Both the position numbers and the translations under genes were made by a program. Positions 23,563 through 34,548 of a stretch of DNA of 64,000 bases are shown in pieces. Below the pieces are notes generated by a model. It was not told where the DNA came from and did not search any database. It was given only the letters and a program-made list of their open reading frames with translations. Location: assembly GCA_030770535.1 (NCBI GenBank), contig JASVEC010000001.1, positions 1,984,001 to 2,048,000 of the forward strand, written 5' to 3'. This stretch comes from Batkoa obscura (taxonomy: Eukaryota; Entomophthoromycota; Entomophthoromycetes; Entomophthorales; Batkoaceae). Position 1 is the stretch's first letter; every line of letters begins with the position of its first letter.

Positions 23563-24713
23563 TTATGTTTCTAACTTTGAAATTCTTTCAGTTAATTCAT
23601 CAACTTCATCCTCGTCTTCTTCATCTGATAATATCTCCATATCGGATAAGGATCCTAAAGCGTCAGCTGCATTAATTGTTTCTAATGCTTCTTTGATTTT
23701 CTCTGAAGCTTCGGAATCTTCTTCAAAGTTATTTCCATTAAGTTCGAGCTTCTTCAATTTTGAAAAATATTTTAAACTATCTGCTAATAAAATAGCTCCT
23801 GCATGGTCGATTTCATTATAAGTTAAAATGATTTCTTCAATTTTAGCTGGTCGAGCTTCAGCTAATGCAGTCGCGAGTGCTTTACCACCTTTAGCTTTTA
23901 AAAGACAATCACCCACATTTAATACACGAAGTTTTGGCCAGTTAACGAGAGCAGCTGCAAGCACTTTGGATCCAGCTTCTGTAAAAGTATTGTCTTGTAA
24001 ATCAAAAACTTCAAGGGAAGGAATCTTTGATAAGCCGTTTACAAGGGCAGTAACACCTTCTGGACGAATGCCATTCTGAGGTAAACGTACTTCTACTAAA
24101 GTGGGATGAGCTTGGAAAGCTTTAGCTAAAAGTTCAGATGAACCATTTTCTAAACGATTACGCCCAGCAATGAAAGTCTTTAAAGTGGTAGGCAATTCCT
24201 TGGCTGCTCTTTCTTCAGCAGCTTTGATAAGTGCATGAGCAATAAAAGTTCCACCGCTAACTCCTAAACCATTATTATTGAGTTTAAGGACTTGTAAAGC
24301 TTTGTTATTAACTAAGAAGTTAACTAAAGGTTCAGCACCAGCAGGACCGAAAGCATTATCACTTAAATTCAGTTCAATTAAATGCTCTTTATCTACAATT
24401 GCATCACATATAGCAATTAAAGCAGGAGGAATTTCTGAACGTAAACGTCCAGTAAAAATATCACTAAGATTCAAAACCTTATACAATTAAATTATATAAT
24501 AAAATCAAAATTGTAAAATACCTTAACATATTGTTTAGTCTTTAAAACCTCAGCAAAAGCTTTAGCAGCTTCAACACCAAGCGTATTACCTGAAAGAACG
24601 ATAGTTTCTACTTTTTCAAGTTTGTTTAACTCGTCGAGATGAGGTTGAATAAGCTCAACGTTATCAAATTTTAAGCCTTTTCCTTCGATGCTAAATACAA
24701 ATTGGTTTGTCAT
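23563..24713 (-). CDS. RNA1: Ran GTPase-activating protein (RanGAP)
   Basis: Converts RanGTP to RanGDP in the cytosol, sustaining the nuclear transport gradient. Two exons, 24522-24713 and 23563-24477, 368 aa. A leucine-rich-repeat crescent runs through most of the protein, with family blocks LSDNAFGPAGAEPLVNFL, NNGLGVSGGTFIAHALI, AGRNRLENGS, QNGIRPEGV, DLQDNTFTEAGS and LTYNEIDHAG. The catalytic arginine equivalent to Arg74 of fission yeast Rna1 is about Arg75 in FTGRLRSEIP. An acidic stretch (DMEILSDEEDEDEVDEL) precedes the end, as usual. The single intron splits YVK/VLNLSD and ends in AAG. Confidence 0.97.
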
Positions 24714-25185
24714 GTTACTATTTAAAAAATAAAAGTGTAAAAAATTTTAAGCGGGCTATTTGTAATGTGGCTACAATTGTCCTATTGGTTTAAAATTTTA
24801 ATATTGGATATGATTACTTTTTATTGGTTCAAAGTTAGTTGCTTCACATAATTAATGTTTGCCGTTTTAAAGATTTTAATTTAATACCATTTGGTACTTG
24901 AAATTTATTAATCGATACTTAAGAGTATTATTCAAAGTGGAGTATCTAAAACTTTAATAAGTTTGATTGAAAAAATCAAAATTTTAAAAAGAGCCACTAT
25001 CTAGTTTTAATGATATATTTCATACAAAAATAAATTTTAGCTTATTTTTTATAAAGATGTGTATCATTTGTACTATAATAGCTTAATACAAAAATAAATT
25101 ACTTTAAGTATATGTGATATTCATATAAATACTTAGAATATACCAAATAATTATCTTTTAATCAAATAATGTTAATCAAACTAAT
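24714..25185. other. Spacer
   Basis: Upstream of RNA1 and downstream of DDI1 (both minus strand). AT-rich, no motif named. Confidence 0.55.
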
Positions 25186-26768
25186 TTAGCCAAGAAGTAT
25201 ATTTGCGGCCAAATCAACATCTCCGTTTGTTTGTACAAGTAAGGCAACGGCGTATTCTCTTGTGATACCACCTAGTTCCATTAAATCTTTAATGGCTTTT
25301 TCTGAAACCTGAGAGTTTGCTAATAGAAAATATTACTTTAACTTATTATTTGCATCTACAAATACTTACTTCCTTGTGGTAAGGTATTTGAAGAACTCGT
25401 AGCTTGGTTATTTGGAGTTGAACTTGAAACAGTATTTTGCTCATTCGGATCACCTTGGAAATTTGATTTTGGAATCTGATGTTCTGGTAAAAATGGTATT
25501 TTTTCGTCATTAATGACTAATGCATTAAGCTTAAGGTCAATACAGGCCTATGTAATATTCAATCAGTTTAATACCAAAGCTATTTTTACAATCATATACC
25601 TGATATCTTTTAAGCATGTCTAACCCGAACAATAAGTCAACATCTTTGCCCTATTATTTTTAATAAAATTATCATCATTGGTATTGTATACTATACCTCA
25701 AGAACCATAAATGAACAAGGGTAGAAGTTTGCTCCTATTTTAATTGGAGCATTGTGTACTCTACCTAAAATCTTTGCAGTACCAACTCCCCTTGCTATAC
25801 CTTGAAACCTAGTATCTAAGAGCCTCATCAAACTATATAACAATTAATAATAGCATAATAGCTTTACATTTTAACTTACCCGCATTTTTCAGCACAACTA
25901 GGGCTAACTAGAAAAAATTGTTAAGGCATGGATTTTTTAAATATTAATATTTACTAATAGTTGATTGAGCGCCAGAATCAACAAACGCTTTAACATGAAC
26001 GCCATTCACTTCTATATCGATATATAACATATGAACCTTTCATAATAAATAAAAGATAAAATTAGAAAAATTATTATTTACTTGACCAAAAGATTCTGGG
26101 TTATGTTCCATAGCCTCTTTCATATTTTCCATTACATTTTGGTTACGGATTATTTCTTCAATCTTTTTTTGAGCTTCTATATTAAATGGATCTGCTTCTA
26201 ATAGAGCCTAATATAATATTACTTATTTATTCAATACTTCAATTTATCTATTTCTTTTTACCATTTCTTTTTCTCTTTCAAATTCCATTTCCCTTTGCTT
26301 TCGTTCAAACTCTATAAAGAGTCTAGCGAATTTTGCTGGGTCATTAACGGCAGCTTCAGCCAACTCTGGAGAGGTCTAGAAACTTAAATAATTATTTCAC
26401 GTTTATAAAATTAATATAACCTCTTCTAATCTTCTTTTTAACTCAGGTATAGTAAGAATCTTTTGTCTTAATGCTTCAGGATTAGTACCAAAAGAGGTTG
26501 AATTATTAAATGAAGATTGAGGTAGTTGAGTTTGTGGGTTAGCTTCTAAAGATAATACGTTGGCTACTAGAATATCGTTTTCTTGTACTCCGTAATCATC
26601 TAGACTTTTGGTTGGTTCAGCAAGTTCTTTATTATTATAAAGTATTAATATTCTTTCTTCTGGTTGATCCAATTCAGCTCCTAATAATGCTTTAAAGGAT
26701 TGTATATCCATAGAACCATGAACTTCTAAATTATGTAATTCTTCCCCTACTGATATTGTTAGCTTCAT
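25186..26768 (-). CDS. DDI1: Ubiquitin-dependent aspartic protease Ddi1
   Basis: Shuttle/protease that binds and cleaves heavily ubiquitinated proteins. Nine exons: 26421-26768, 26262-26375, 26082-26207, 25955-26036, 25880-25907, 25697-25832, 25600-25650, 25370-25547 and 25186-25319; 398 aa. Layout: N-terminal ubiquitin-like domain (1-75), helical domain (LKRRLEE...MEFEREKEM), then a retropepsin-fold domain with the catalytic aspartate at about 216 (VDSGAQST) and family blocks [19 protein letters not shown] and [16 protein letters not shown], then a Ser/Gln linker and a C-terminal UBA ([18 protein letters not shown]...). This is the host Ddi1 gene; its retropepsin fold does not mark a virus. 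All splice junctions preserve the family frame. Confidence 0.96.
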
Positions 26769-27097
26769 TTGTAAAAGAGAAATGATGACGTTTACGATTT
26801 TTAGTTTATTTTGAATCTTTTAAATTCTATTAATAAGTTTAGGTTAAATTAAATAATTCATTAGCTAATAATTAACACGATAATTGAATTTTATATCAAA
26901 TTAGCTTTTAATTTTTTAAAAATATTGACTTCATTTCCAAAAGGATTATTGTAATGTTCAATTTGAAGCGTAAGTATTTTTTATAAAACAAAAATTGATT
27001 GCTATACAAACATAAAAAGCAATTAGTCAGGAGATGATTTATTTATATTCTTTGTGATAAGGAAATCATAGATATCTTTTAAAGTTAGTCAAAGATT
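26769..27097. other. Spacer
   Basis: Promoter side of DDI1 and 3' side of the SET gene; AT-rich, nothing else seen. Confidence 0.55.
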
Positions 27098-28050
27098 TTA
27101 ATTTCTAGCTCTCTTGGAAGTTTGCTGAACTTCTTCTTCTTCTTCTTCTTCATCATCCTCAACTTCTTCATCATCGCTAAAGTCTTCTGCTCCTTCATTA
27201 CCAATATAGAAGCTAACTATTAGTAATTATTTCTATTAACAGTAGATATAAACATTACTCTAAAGCAGTTGGATAGAGTTCTTCAATGAAAAATGTATCA
27301 GCACCAAGGGCTTCTTTAGCAGTTAACCATTCAATGAAGGTTATACCTTCTGAATCTTCATCTTGCTCTGTGACTTTAATTTCCTAATATAGTATAAACC
27401 AATGTAAGAATTAAAGCTAGTATAAGAAATTTACTTTTCCTGCTTTCCATTCAAGCTTGTCGCTTTTGGGAACTAATTGTGGGTGAGCATGGTCATTCTC
27501 TTCATTCTTAACATCTAAGATTGTTAAATCACGAGTATATTTTTTATTACTAATATAATCGTTGTCATTAAATTCCTAATTTTATCGCATTAGCTATTTT
27601 TAATGGTATAAATTTAAAAACATACAAAAACTAAAGCTCCATTAGTAAGGTTTCCTTCTCTATAATCAACAGTGATATTTTTAATACTGTCTAAAATCTA
27701 AAGAAAGTAAAAATGAATAAAAAAACAAAAAAACAAAAAATTAAGTTACACTAGATACCTCAGGTGTATTGACATCGTCTATTGGATAAGGTTAAAACTA
27801 AAACAAGTAGAAATAAAAAACACTTACCAAAGATACCAGAGTTTCTTATAGCATTACCCCAAAAGTTATCAATTTTTTGAAAAATCTTATCAAGAGCCTT
27901 AAAGTGAGGTTCTTTTTTAACAAAATACTTAGCTTTAAGGATTTCTACTTCGTGTTCTTTTTCGTGCTCAAGTTGAGAAACTTTTTCATAGAGGCTATCG
28001 ATTTGGGCTTCTAATTCTGGGGTTATATTATGGCTGGCTCCGTTACTCAT
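27098..28050 (-). CDS. SET/Vps75-type histone chaperone (NAP family)
   Basis: Binds H3-H4 or H2A-H2B and assists nucleosome assembly or histone acetylation. Six exons: 27828-28050, 27759-27778 (20 nt), 27626-27697, 27435-27575, 27259-27383 and 27098-27212; 231 aa. An N-terminal dimerisation helix (ELEAQIDSLYEKVSQLEHEK) leads into KIDNFW, the SET/TAF-I marker (IPNFW in animals). The earmuff domain contains YREGNLTNGALVFEFNDNDY and ITFIEWL, followed by an acidic tail (about 15 Glu/Asp) and a basic end SKRARN that could be a nuclear signal. Short length and KIDNFW favour SET/Vps75 over Nap1. The last acceptor is the second of two adjacent TAGs; the first would give a stop. Confidence 0.88.
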
Positions 28051-29299
28051 TTTATTTTCCTTTATGTTCGTAAAAAGATAACTTTGTCCATCATTATTTT
28101 GATTTATATACTTTTCCTAATAATCCTAAGCTTACTATTATGGGTCCATTTTGTTTACATGACGTTACTGATTTCCAATCATTTTTATTATCTTATCGAA
28201 TAGAATCAATACGGCTACAACCTGCTTTGAATTAACTAAGGTAAGACTTACGTGATCTATTCTAAAAATTTGATTGGCTGAATTAACTTTAATTTTTTTC
28301 GAATTGTATAACTATTAGAATTACAATATTACAAAAAGAATGAATAGTCTTATTATGAGCCTTTATTTAAATCTATAAAATAAAAGCTCCATATTGTATT
28401 TTTAGATGTAATAAATCAATGTAATTTTAATTTCTACAAAGAAATTAGTTGATATTTTTTCAACTTCCATGATTAAAAGTAAACCAAATTATTAAGAAAA
28501 AAATATTTAAAGTATTATAGTAGATATAAAAACCGTTCAAAAATCTCAATGATTTAAAATTAAGGAATAATTTTTAATAAAAGAACTGCAGTGTTTCTTT
28601 AAACAACTTAGTACTTAAAATAAAATTAAGTTTATAAAAATTTATCCTTATTTTTTACTGTTAATTTATCTTCAGGAATTCAAACTTGGCTATTATATAA
28701 GAGCCTCTTGTTTCGTCAATTACTTACTCATTAAAACTTAACTTTTGAAAAAAAAATCGGTCTTTAAAGAGATACAAGTAAAAAACACGACCATGTTTTA
28801 GATAAATTGACATTGCTCATCAACTATTGCTTATTAAACTATCGATGATGAGCACCAGGGCCGGTTGCTATCTTTATTACTATTATTTTTGATGCCCTAG
28901 CTATCATTAGCAGTGGGAATAATTTAGATTATATATTTAAAGCTATCAACGCCTTAATTAGAGGAATCAGACAACATAGATCCTCAAATCCAAAATTCAA
29001 AATGGAGCAATCTTCTATTGCTTCAGTAGCTGACGAATCTTAGCTAGATGAGTCATTACCTATTGGTACTCATCCTGCTTTTTAATACTTAATTTTATTT
29101 TAGCATTAGTTAAGTAGATGAGCTTTTAACTTCTATCAAATCTTGGAAAGCAGATTTAATGCATATTTTTTAACTATCACTCATATAAACAAATTAAGTA
29201 TTAAGATTAAATTATTATCACTAACAAGATATAATGATATATATTGAAATGTTTATTATAAGGTAATAATATGTGAGAGGTAGCAAAGAATCTATTCCT
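28051..29299. other. Intergenic region with one GC-richer open stretch
   Basis: 1.25 kb upstream of the SET gene. Most is AT-rich and empty. At 28849-29043 a stretch of higher GC stays open for about 64 codons on the plus strand (including FDALAIISSGNNLDYIFKAI) and ends in a stop; it has no ATG at its start. It may be a gene remnant or an exon of an unrecognised gene. Confidence 0.4.
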
Positions 29300-29539
29300 T
29301 TAAGGCTTAACGGCTGGAGGAGCAGCAATTGGAGGAGCAGCTGTAGGAGGAGCAGCTGCGGGAGGAGCAACTACAGGAGGATTAGCTACAGGAGGTGCTG
29401 GAGTTGTATCCTTATGTTTTCCAAGTCCTTTAGTTACAGTATCAAGAGCTTTAGTAACACCCAAAGTATCACCATCTTGCATAATAGCTGGTGCAGCAAA
29501 GATAGTACCAATAAAGAGAGCAACTAATTTAATATTCAT
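29300..29539 (-). CDS. Small secreted Pro/Ala-rich protein, MNIKL family
   Basis: 79 aa, one exon. Starts MNIKLVALFIGTIFAAPAIM, a convincing signal peptide with likely cleavage after Ala15-Pro16 or nearby. The rest is a short linker followed by about seven copies of a five-residue APPxA-type repeat encoded by a 15-bp DNA repeat. The product at 63435-63758 begins with the same MNIKL-F/V...FIxTIxA signal and ends with Asp/Ala/Pro repeats, so both seem to belong to one secreted family. Function unknown; cell-surface or interaction-related roles are speculation. Confidence 0.7.
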   Translation of the reverse strand: MNIKLVALFIGTIFAAPAIMQDGDTLGVTKALDTVTKGLGKHKDTTPAPPVANPPVVAPPAAAPPTAAPPIAAPPAVKP

Positions 29540-30278
29540 TGTTGATTAGTTTAATAGATTGTAATTAATAATTAGTAATATTTGTTTGATACTTTAGAAT
29601 GTTCATTATACTTCTTTTTTATACTTGATATTTGGAATTCTTCATTACATCAACAAAATAGCGTTGTATCTTTTTATCATAGTTTTAACTCAATAATATT
29701 TTCCTAGTGTCAACTATTGATTATTGTTTCAACTTATTTTGGATTGTAGAGTATAACTTATCGTTAATTTCAAACAGTCCTTATTTTATCATTTAGTTAT
29801 ACTCTTTAGTTTATTACGTTGTTAGATATCATTATATTATCATTTATATTTAGCTTTATTTACGAATATTGACTTTATTGAGATATTTAACTTCCGGTTA
29901 TTTCATATTAAAATTAATTTATACAAAAATGGTTAATTAAAGTGTTGAAAATTTTCTTGTTAAAAATGGTCAATTTCGATTTTACAAAAGATTATACAAT
30001 CCTGTTATAGTCAAATATCATGTTCTAAATTTCTTTCTCTTCCCTCTTGATTATTTTGGAAATAAAGTTGATACTATTATTCTTTCTAATTAATAAGTAT
30101 CATTTAAAAATTAATTCTTTGTTGCTATCGTTAGTAATAGTATTTAAAGTTTTTGTAATTTTAATTAAATCAAAGCATATGATAATTTGCTATTTAGCTT
30201 TTATTTAAACAACTCATAATGGTGATAATCCATAGGTTTTTCTAAAATATAATGGAGGTTTATACTATAAGTATGATA
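29540..30278. other. AT-rich intergenic region
   Basis: Promoter region of the secreted-protein gene on the left; no gene or motif named in the rest up to the MITEs. Confidence 0.5.
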
Positions 30279-30378
30279 TATGGGAATGTATTTTTTTCGT
30301 TGTTTTGTCCACTTTTTAATCAGCTTAAAATTTTAAAAAGTCAATAATTAAATTTTAGTCTAAAAAAACACACTCATA
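30279..30378 (+). mobile_element. Short MITE, subfamily II, copy B
   Basis: About 100 bp, TA-flanked, ends TGGGAATGTATTTTTTT and (other strand) TGAGTGTGTTTTTTTAG. The interior TTTTGTCCACTTTTTAAT-C-AGCTTAAAATT is shared with 61339-61428 in the opposite orientation, defining a second subfamily. No coding capacity. Confidence 0.65.
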
Positions 30379-30404
30379 TTTTAATAAATGAATAAATAAA
30401 TTAT

Positions 30405-30504
30405 ATTTTAGGATGTATTTTTGTGTTTAAGAATTCTACTAACAGTTTTTCTGCTCAAATAGTGCCTAAAAAATGGAAAAAGTGATAAAACCAAAAAAAC
30501 ATCC
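30405..30504 (+). mobile_element. Short MITE, subfamily I, copy C
   Basis: About 100 bp; ends AGGATGTATTTTTGTG and (other strand) TGAGGATGTTTTTTTGG. The interior matches copies A and D (CTACTAACAGTTTTTCTG, CAAATAGTGCCTAAAAAATGG) with more differences, so it is an older copy. It lies 26 bp from copy B. Confidence 0.7.
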
Positions 30505-30747
30505 TCAATGTTAATTGGAAGTGTTTCAAGAAAACTAAACTATTTAATCTAAATAATTATACTAAAATTTATTTTATAGTAATAGTAATTTTATTGATCA
30601 ATGTTGTTTTATTACTATGATTTTTACAAAATTATTAAATGTAAGCTATAATCAAATGTATGCTTTATAAGTACGTTTTTAAAATTATTATGGATTATTG
30701 AAATGATGGTAGTAAGATTAATCAAATAAGTTTCACTTAAAATATAC

Positions 30748-30775
30748 TTGAAAACTTGTTATTACAAGTTTTCAA
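30748..30775. repeat. Perfect 11-bp inverted repeat
   Basis: TTGAAAACTTG, six-base loop, then CAAGTTTTCAA, just before the decayed LRR gene. Meaning unknown. Confidence 0.6.
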
Positions 30776-30813
30776 AATTTAAAAGTAACAATCAATAGCA
30801 TTGACTATGGGTA

Positions 30814-31683
30814 GATATTAGGGGCGCTTAAATACTGCCTATATCAAATCGAAGTGGCCGAAATTCATGGATATATTAGAAACATCAAAGATGTCATTAA
30901 GTACTTTAATCCAAATATGCTAAAACCACTTAAAATAGATGGTGGTAGTGCGCTAGATCTCGACGGATTAGATATAACTAAAATGGAGTTTGATAAATTA
31001 AATAAAGTATGTTTAGGATCTTATGAATTCACACACACTTCTGATGAAATAGATCCTAATATAAATTTTAATTCAAATATGGAATCAAAAATTGAAGGCG
31101 GTTTTAACCTTGACATTTGGTGCTTTAGTGACTTGAATCGATTAAAGAGTATTAAATAATAATAGCAATTTAAAACTAGTTGGAAATAGTAATGTTACTA
31201 ATTTAGGTGATTTCGATTTCAATTATCATTTTAATAATGACTTTTTGGATTTATCAAGTTTAAAGGAAATTCATCTTATTAACATATCAATAGGTATTTA
31301 GTATCAATTTCTTTGATGCCAAATGATCAATTTATCCACTTTAAGTCTTTAAATTTTACCATTCTGAAGATACTATATAAACATTTTTTAGATGTAGATG
31401 AACTTAACAAAAAGGAGCATAATTTGATTAAATGTAAATTTTTTAAACAAAGTTAACATCAATTACTCTAAACTTACAATTTATAAGTTTGTCTGCTTTT
31501 TATCTTTTTTCCCTAACCTTAAGGTATTAAAAATCAGAGATTTAAATTTAATACATTTAGATACTAACTTTAATTATAAACTTTTTACTTCTTTATTGTG
31601 ATTGGGTCTATTAAACATTTGAATAAAGGTGCTTGTAATAAGTTGGAACAAATTCCAATGTCAAACTGGGTGAAAGTAGAATA
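30814..31683 (+). pseudogene. Decayed leucine-rich-repeat (F-box-like) gene
   Basis: Successive open pieces on the plus strand read as LRR protein: residues such as NPNMLKPLKIDG, DLDGLDITKMEFDKLNKV and FSDLNRLKSIK in one frame, then LVGNSNVTNLGDF and LSSLKEIHLINIS in the next after a frameshift near 31157, then a piece with FKSLNFTILKILY near 31310-31445, and FPNLKVLKIRDLNLIHLD near 31500-31570. The pieces are separated by stops that no single GT-AG intron removes cleanly. The pattern of spaced Leu with 'L..L..L.I..' resembles expanded F-box/LRR families of fungi. A functional gene with several introns cannot be wholly excluded. Confidence 0.5.
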
Positions 31684-32166
31684 AGAGCATTATTAACTAT
31701 GTTTAAATTCTAACACCTAAATCTATTGCTGCTTTATATTTTACATTAGCATTTTCATATTGTATATAATTTATTATATTAACCATATCTACTCTGAATT
31801 CTATTTTACATTATCTTAATAATGTTATCTTATACTTTATAAATATATATGTCGTTATTTATTGTAAACAAATGCATCTTATTTTTCAATAATATAATCT
31901 ATTTATTTTTTTAAACTAATATCCTTTATTCTAACTAAACTATTTTGTTAAAAATAAAAAGTAAACTTAGTTAGTTTAGTTACCTCAATGTTTAGCTTTG
32001 GAGTTAACATGGAACCACTGAAGTTCGGGATTATCCGTTAAAATTTTGCAAATTATTTAGATAAATAATAATTTATCAACTAAATAAACACTATTTAATG
32101 TGTGACTTTATATTAATGTTATTGCAACTAAATTTAAACAGTTTTACATTAAAGTTACAGCTACTA

Positions 32167-32270
32167 TATGAGGATGTTTTTTTGATTTCATTACTTTTTC
32201 CATTTTTTAAGCGCTATTTGACCGAAAAGATTGTTAGTAAAATTCTTAAATAAAGAAATACATTCCCATA
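32167..32270 (-). mobile_element. Short MITE, subfamily I, copy D
   Basis: About 104 bp, TA-flanked, inverted relative to copy A. On the minus strand it reads TGGGAATGTATTTC ... AAGAATTTTACTAACAATC ... CAAATAGCGCTTAAAAAATG ... ACATCCTCA, matching copy A at roughly 85-90% by eye, the closest pair in the window. Confidence 0.75.
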
Positions 32271-32389
32271 TTATGTTAGTCGAAACTACTTTAAATTCTG
32301 ATTTATGATGTTTTAACATTATCTTATGCTTAATAAACTTTTATACTTTTATTATGTTTTCTAACTATTATAAATTAACTTTGTGTTTG

Positions 32390-32436
32390 TTTTATTTGTT
32401 TATTTTGTTTATTTTGTTTATTTTGTTTATTTTTTG
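32390..32436. repeat. Tandem repeat (TTTATTTTG)n
   Basis: Four to five copies of a 9-bp unit. Low-complexity expansion. Confidence 0.8.
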
Positions 32437-32718
32437 TTAACATTCATTAACTTTATTAGCTATCTTTCTACAAACTAAAACAAAACTGAATGAATTTATC
32501 ACACTTAACGCCCTGGCTTTAAAGTTAGCAAGGATAGTGTTTAAGTCTGTACAGGCAGGCTTTTCGATGTAGCTTAATATATTAGCTATGATAATTATCT
32601 TATGAGTATGTCCATACATTTAAGAGATATCATCAAACATTTGAATATGCTTTTCTTAAACTTAACATAATAAAATAAAATAAAATAAAATTAACACAAT
32701 ACAAGCTTTAGTTAAATA

Positions 32719-32998
32719 TATAGGAATGTTTTTACCAATTGCTCATTTTTGCTGCTTTTTTAAAATTTAGAAATTAACCAGTACAGTTATTTAAATTTAG
32801 ATGTATCCTGACTAACTATTTATTTTATAATAAAAAATTAAGCATTAAGCGACAAATTGGCATAATAATACGAATAGCTAATTATAAAATTCATTATCAA
32901 CCAGTACATGTTCGAACTTACAACTGGATTGGTTAATTAATTTCTAAATTTGAAAAATTAGCAAAAAAGGGCAATTAATAAAAAACATTCCCATGTAT
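32719..32998. mobile_element. Longer MITE with about 70-bp terminal inverted repeats, copy E
   Basis: Left arm (TAGGAATGTTTTTACCAATT, then GCTCATTTTTGCTG, then AAATTTAGAAATTAACCAGT) and the complement of the right arm (TGGGAATGTTTTTTATTAAT, then GCCCTTTTTTGCTA, then AAATTTAGAAATTAATTAAC) align over about 70 bp with small gaps. TA on both sides. The outermost GGAATGTTTTT resembles the ends of the 100-bp MITEs, suggesting the same transposase family. Total about 280 bp, non-coding. Confidence 0.7.
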
Positions 32999-33263
32999 TA
33001 TTTAATTAGAGTAGCTTCCAATTAAATATTTTCATTGTTTTTAATCTGTAGTTAAAATTTTTAAGTTGGATCTAAAAATATATAATAATCTATGGTCGCT
33101 TAAATTCATACTAGAAAAAAATAGTTACAAATTTAAAGCAATAAAGACTTCTAGCTGCAAGCTACCCTAATTTTGAACTTAATAATTGTTTACAAAAAAA
33201 CAAATCTGTTTGTTTGGTTTATAAAACTAAAATTAATCACTTCTAACAAAAAAATAAATTCAA

Positions 33264-34430
33264 ATGATGCAAGAAATGGTAGAAAGGGATAGAAATGAAG
33301 GGGAAAGAGCTATAAATGAGACAAATGGTGATGATATAGAGGCATACCAATCAAGAAATCAAGAATACAGAGATTTAACGGAAAAAATTGAAGGTAAGCC
33401 ATAAGTAAAATATTAGCTATAAAATTAATCTTTTTTAGCTGCTAAAACGGAACCAGAAAAAGGACATCATGGATTGTTATCTTATAGTTTGAAACTAGCG
33501 AATAGGTTATTTAAACATGGTAAGAGGATATATAATAAATAAATAAATGAGCAAGTTGTAAATTTATTTTTTAGTAAGAAACCCATTTGAAGCCAGTATG
33601 GATAGTAAACTATTAAAGATGACTTCCGAACTTGGACAACAGGCAGCTAAGAGAATAAAGTTAGAAGACAACTGTATAGATCCAGAACTATTTGTTGCTA
33701 AATTAAAAGATTTTAAATACGAGAAAAATGACACATTGGTTAAGCAAATGGATATTGAGACTATACCAACCAGTTATCACTTATCTAATTTAGTTAAATA
33801 TCATTGGAATAAAGCACCAAGTGTCAATGTGTAATTTGAATTTTTAAATTGGCTAAAGTAGATCTTTAATTGTTTAGGTTAGGAATGCTAGGTTTGGCAA
33901 GAAGAGTAACGAGAAAGGTGGCTAGAAGAAAAGAGTTGGGATTAAACAAAAGAGCAGCAGTTCAATCAGAACAGGTATTATATATTAATTATGTCATATA
34001 TTGTATTAAATTCTTCAATTAGGTAGATCATAAAGATTTAGCCAAGAATGGTAGCTCCACTGTGAATGAAGCAAAAGATATTTATATACTATTACAGCAA
34101 TATGGGGAAATATCCTTATTTGAGTTTGCACTTAATCCAATGAGTTTTGGACAATCAGTAGAAAATTTATTTTATATATCTTTTTTGATTAAGGAAGGCA
34201 AAGCTAAACTTGAGTTGAACGAAGATACAAATATTTTAATGTTATCCGCTGCATCTGCCCCTACTAAAGATGATTATCAAAAAGGTTTAAAAAAGAAACA
34301 AATTATCATGGAATTGGATTATCAATCTTGGGAAGGTTTAATCGCTTTTTTTAATATTAAAAGATCGGTTATACCGGATAGGCAAGCCTATAATAGCAAT
34401 GAAATGGCAACTAGTTATATTGTTGAATAA
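33264..34430 (+). CDS. NSE4: SMC5/6 complex kleisin Nse4
   Basis: Bridges the heads of Smc5-Smc6 in DNA repair and chromosome segregation. Five exons: 33264-33393, 33439-33519, 33575-33830, 33878-33974 and 34023-34430; 323 aa. N-terminal half: RNQEYRDLTEKIE and VRNPFEASMDSKLLKMTSEL (the Nse4 helical Smc5-neck binding region), then FVAKLKDF. C-terminal winged-helix kleisin domain: ISLFEFALNPMSFGQSVENL and FYISFLIKEGKAKLELNED, the family's best-conserved block. The exon 3 donor was set at GTAATT (33831), which keeps NVLGMLGLARRV in frame. Convergent with FIGNL1. Confidence 0.9.
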
Positions 34431-34437
34431 TAATATG

Positions 34438-34464
34438 CGATAAACGATAAACGATAAACGATAA
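34438..34464. repeat. Tandem repeat (CGATAAA)n
   Basis: About four copies of a 7-bp unit directly after the NSE4 stop codon. Confidence 0.75.
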
Positions 34465-34548
34465 TAATGGGCAAATAAAAGTATATTTATTAAATTCTTA
34501 TTTTATTATTATGAATTTTAATAAAAAATGAGACACGATTTTAGTTTA

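Larger units (their letters stand above)
31684..33263. other. Gene-poor AT-rich region carrying MITEs
   Basis: No gene supported. Contains MITE copies D and E and a 9-bp tandem repeat, listed separately. The minus-strand open frame at 32437-32619 has no domain and is treated as chance. Confidence 0.55.

Noticed and set aside
25955-26036. Retropepsin-like DSG active site, possible retroelement
   Set aside because: It lies inside a complete Ddi1 gene between UBL and UBA domains; this is the host family, not a viral remnant.
32437-32619. Minus-strand open frame next to a 9-bp repeat
   Set aside because: Short and without any recognisable motif; flanked by MITEs and simple repeats.
32905-32935. 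GTTCGAACTT stretch suggesting a tRNA T-arm
   Set aside because: No cloverleaf can be built around it; it lies inside MITE copy E. No tRNA was found anywhere in the window.
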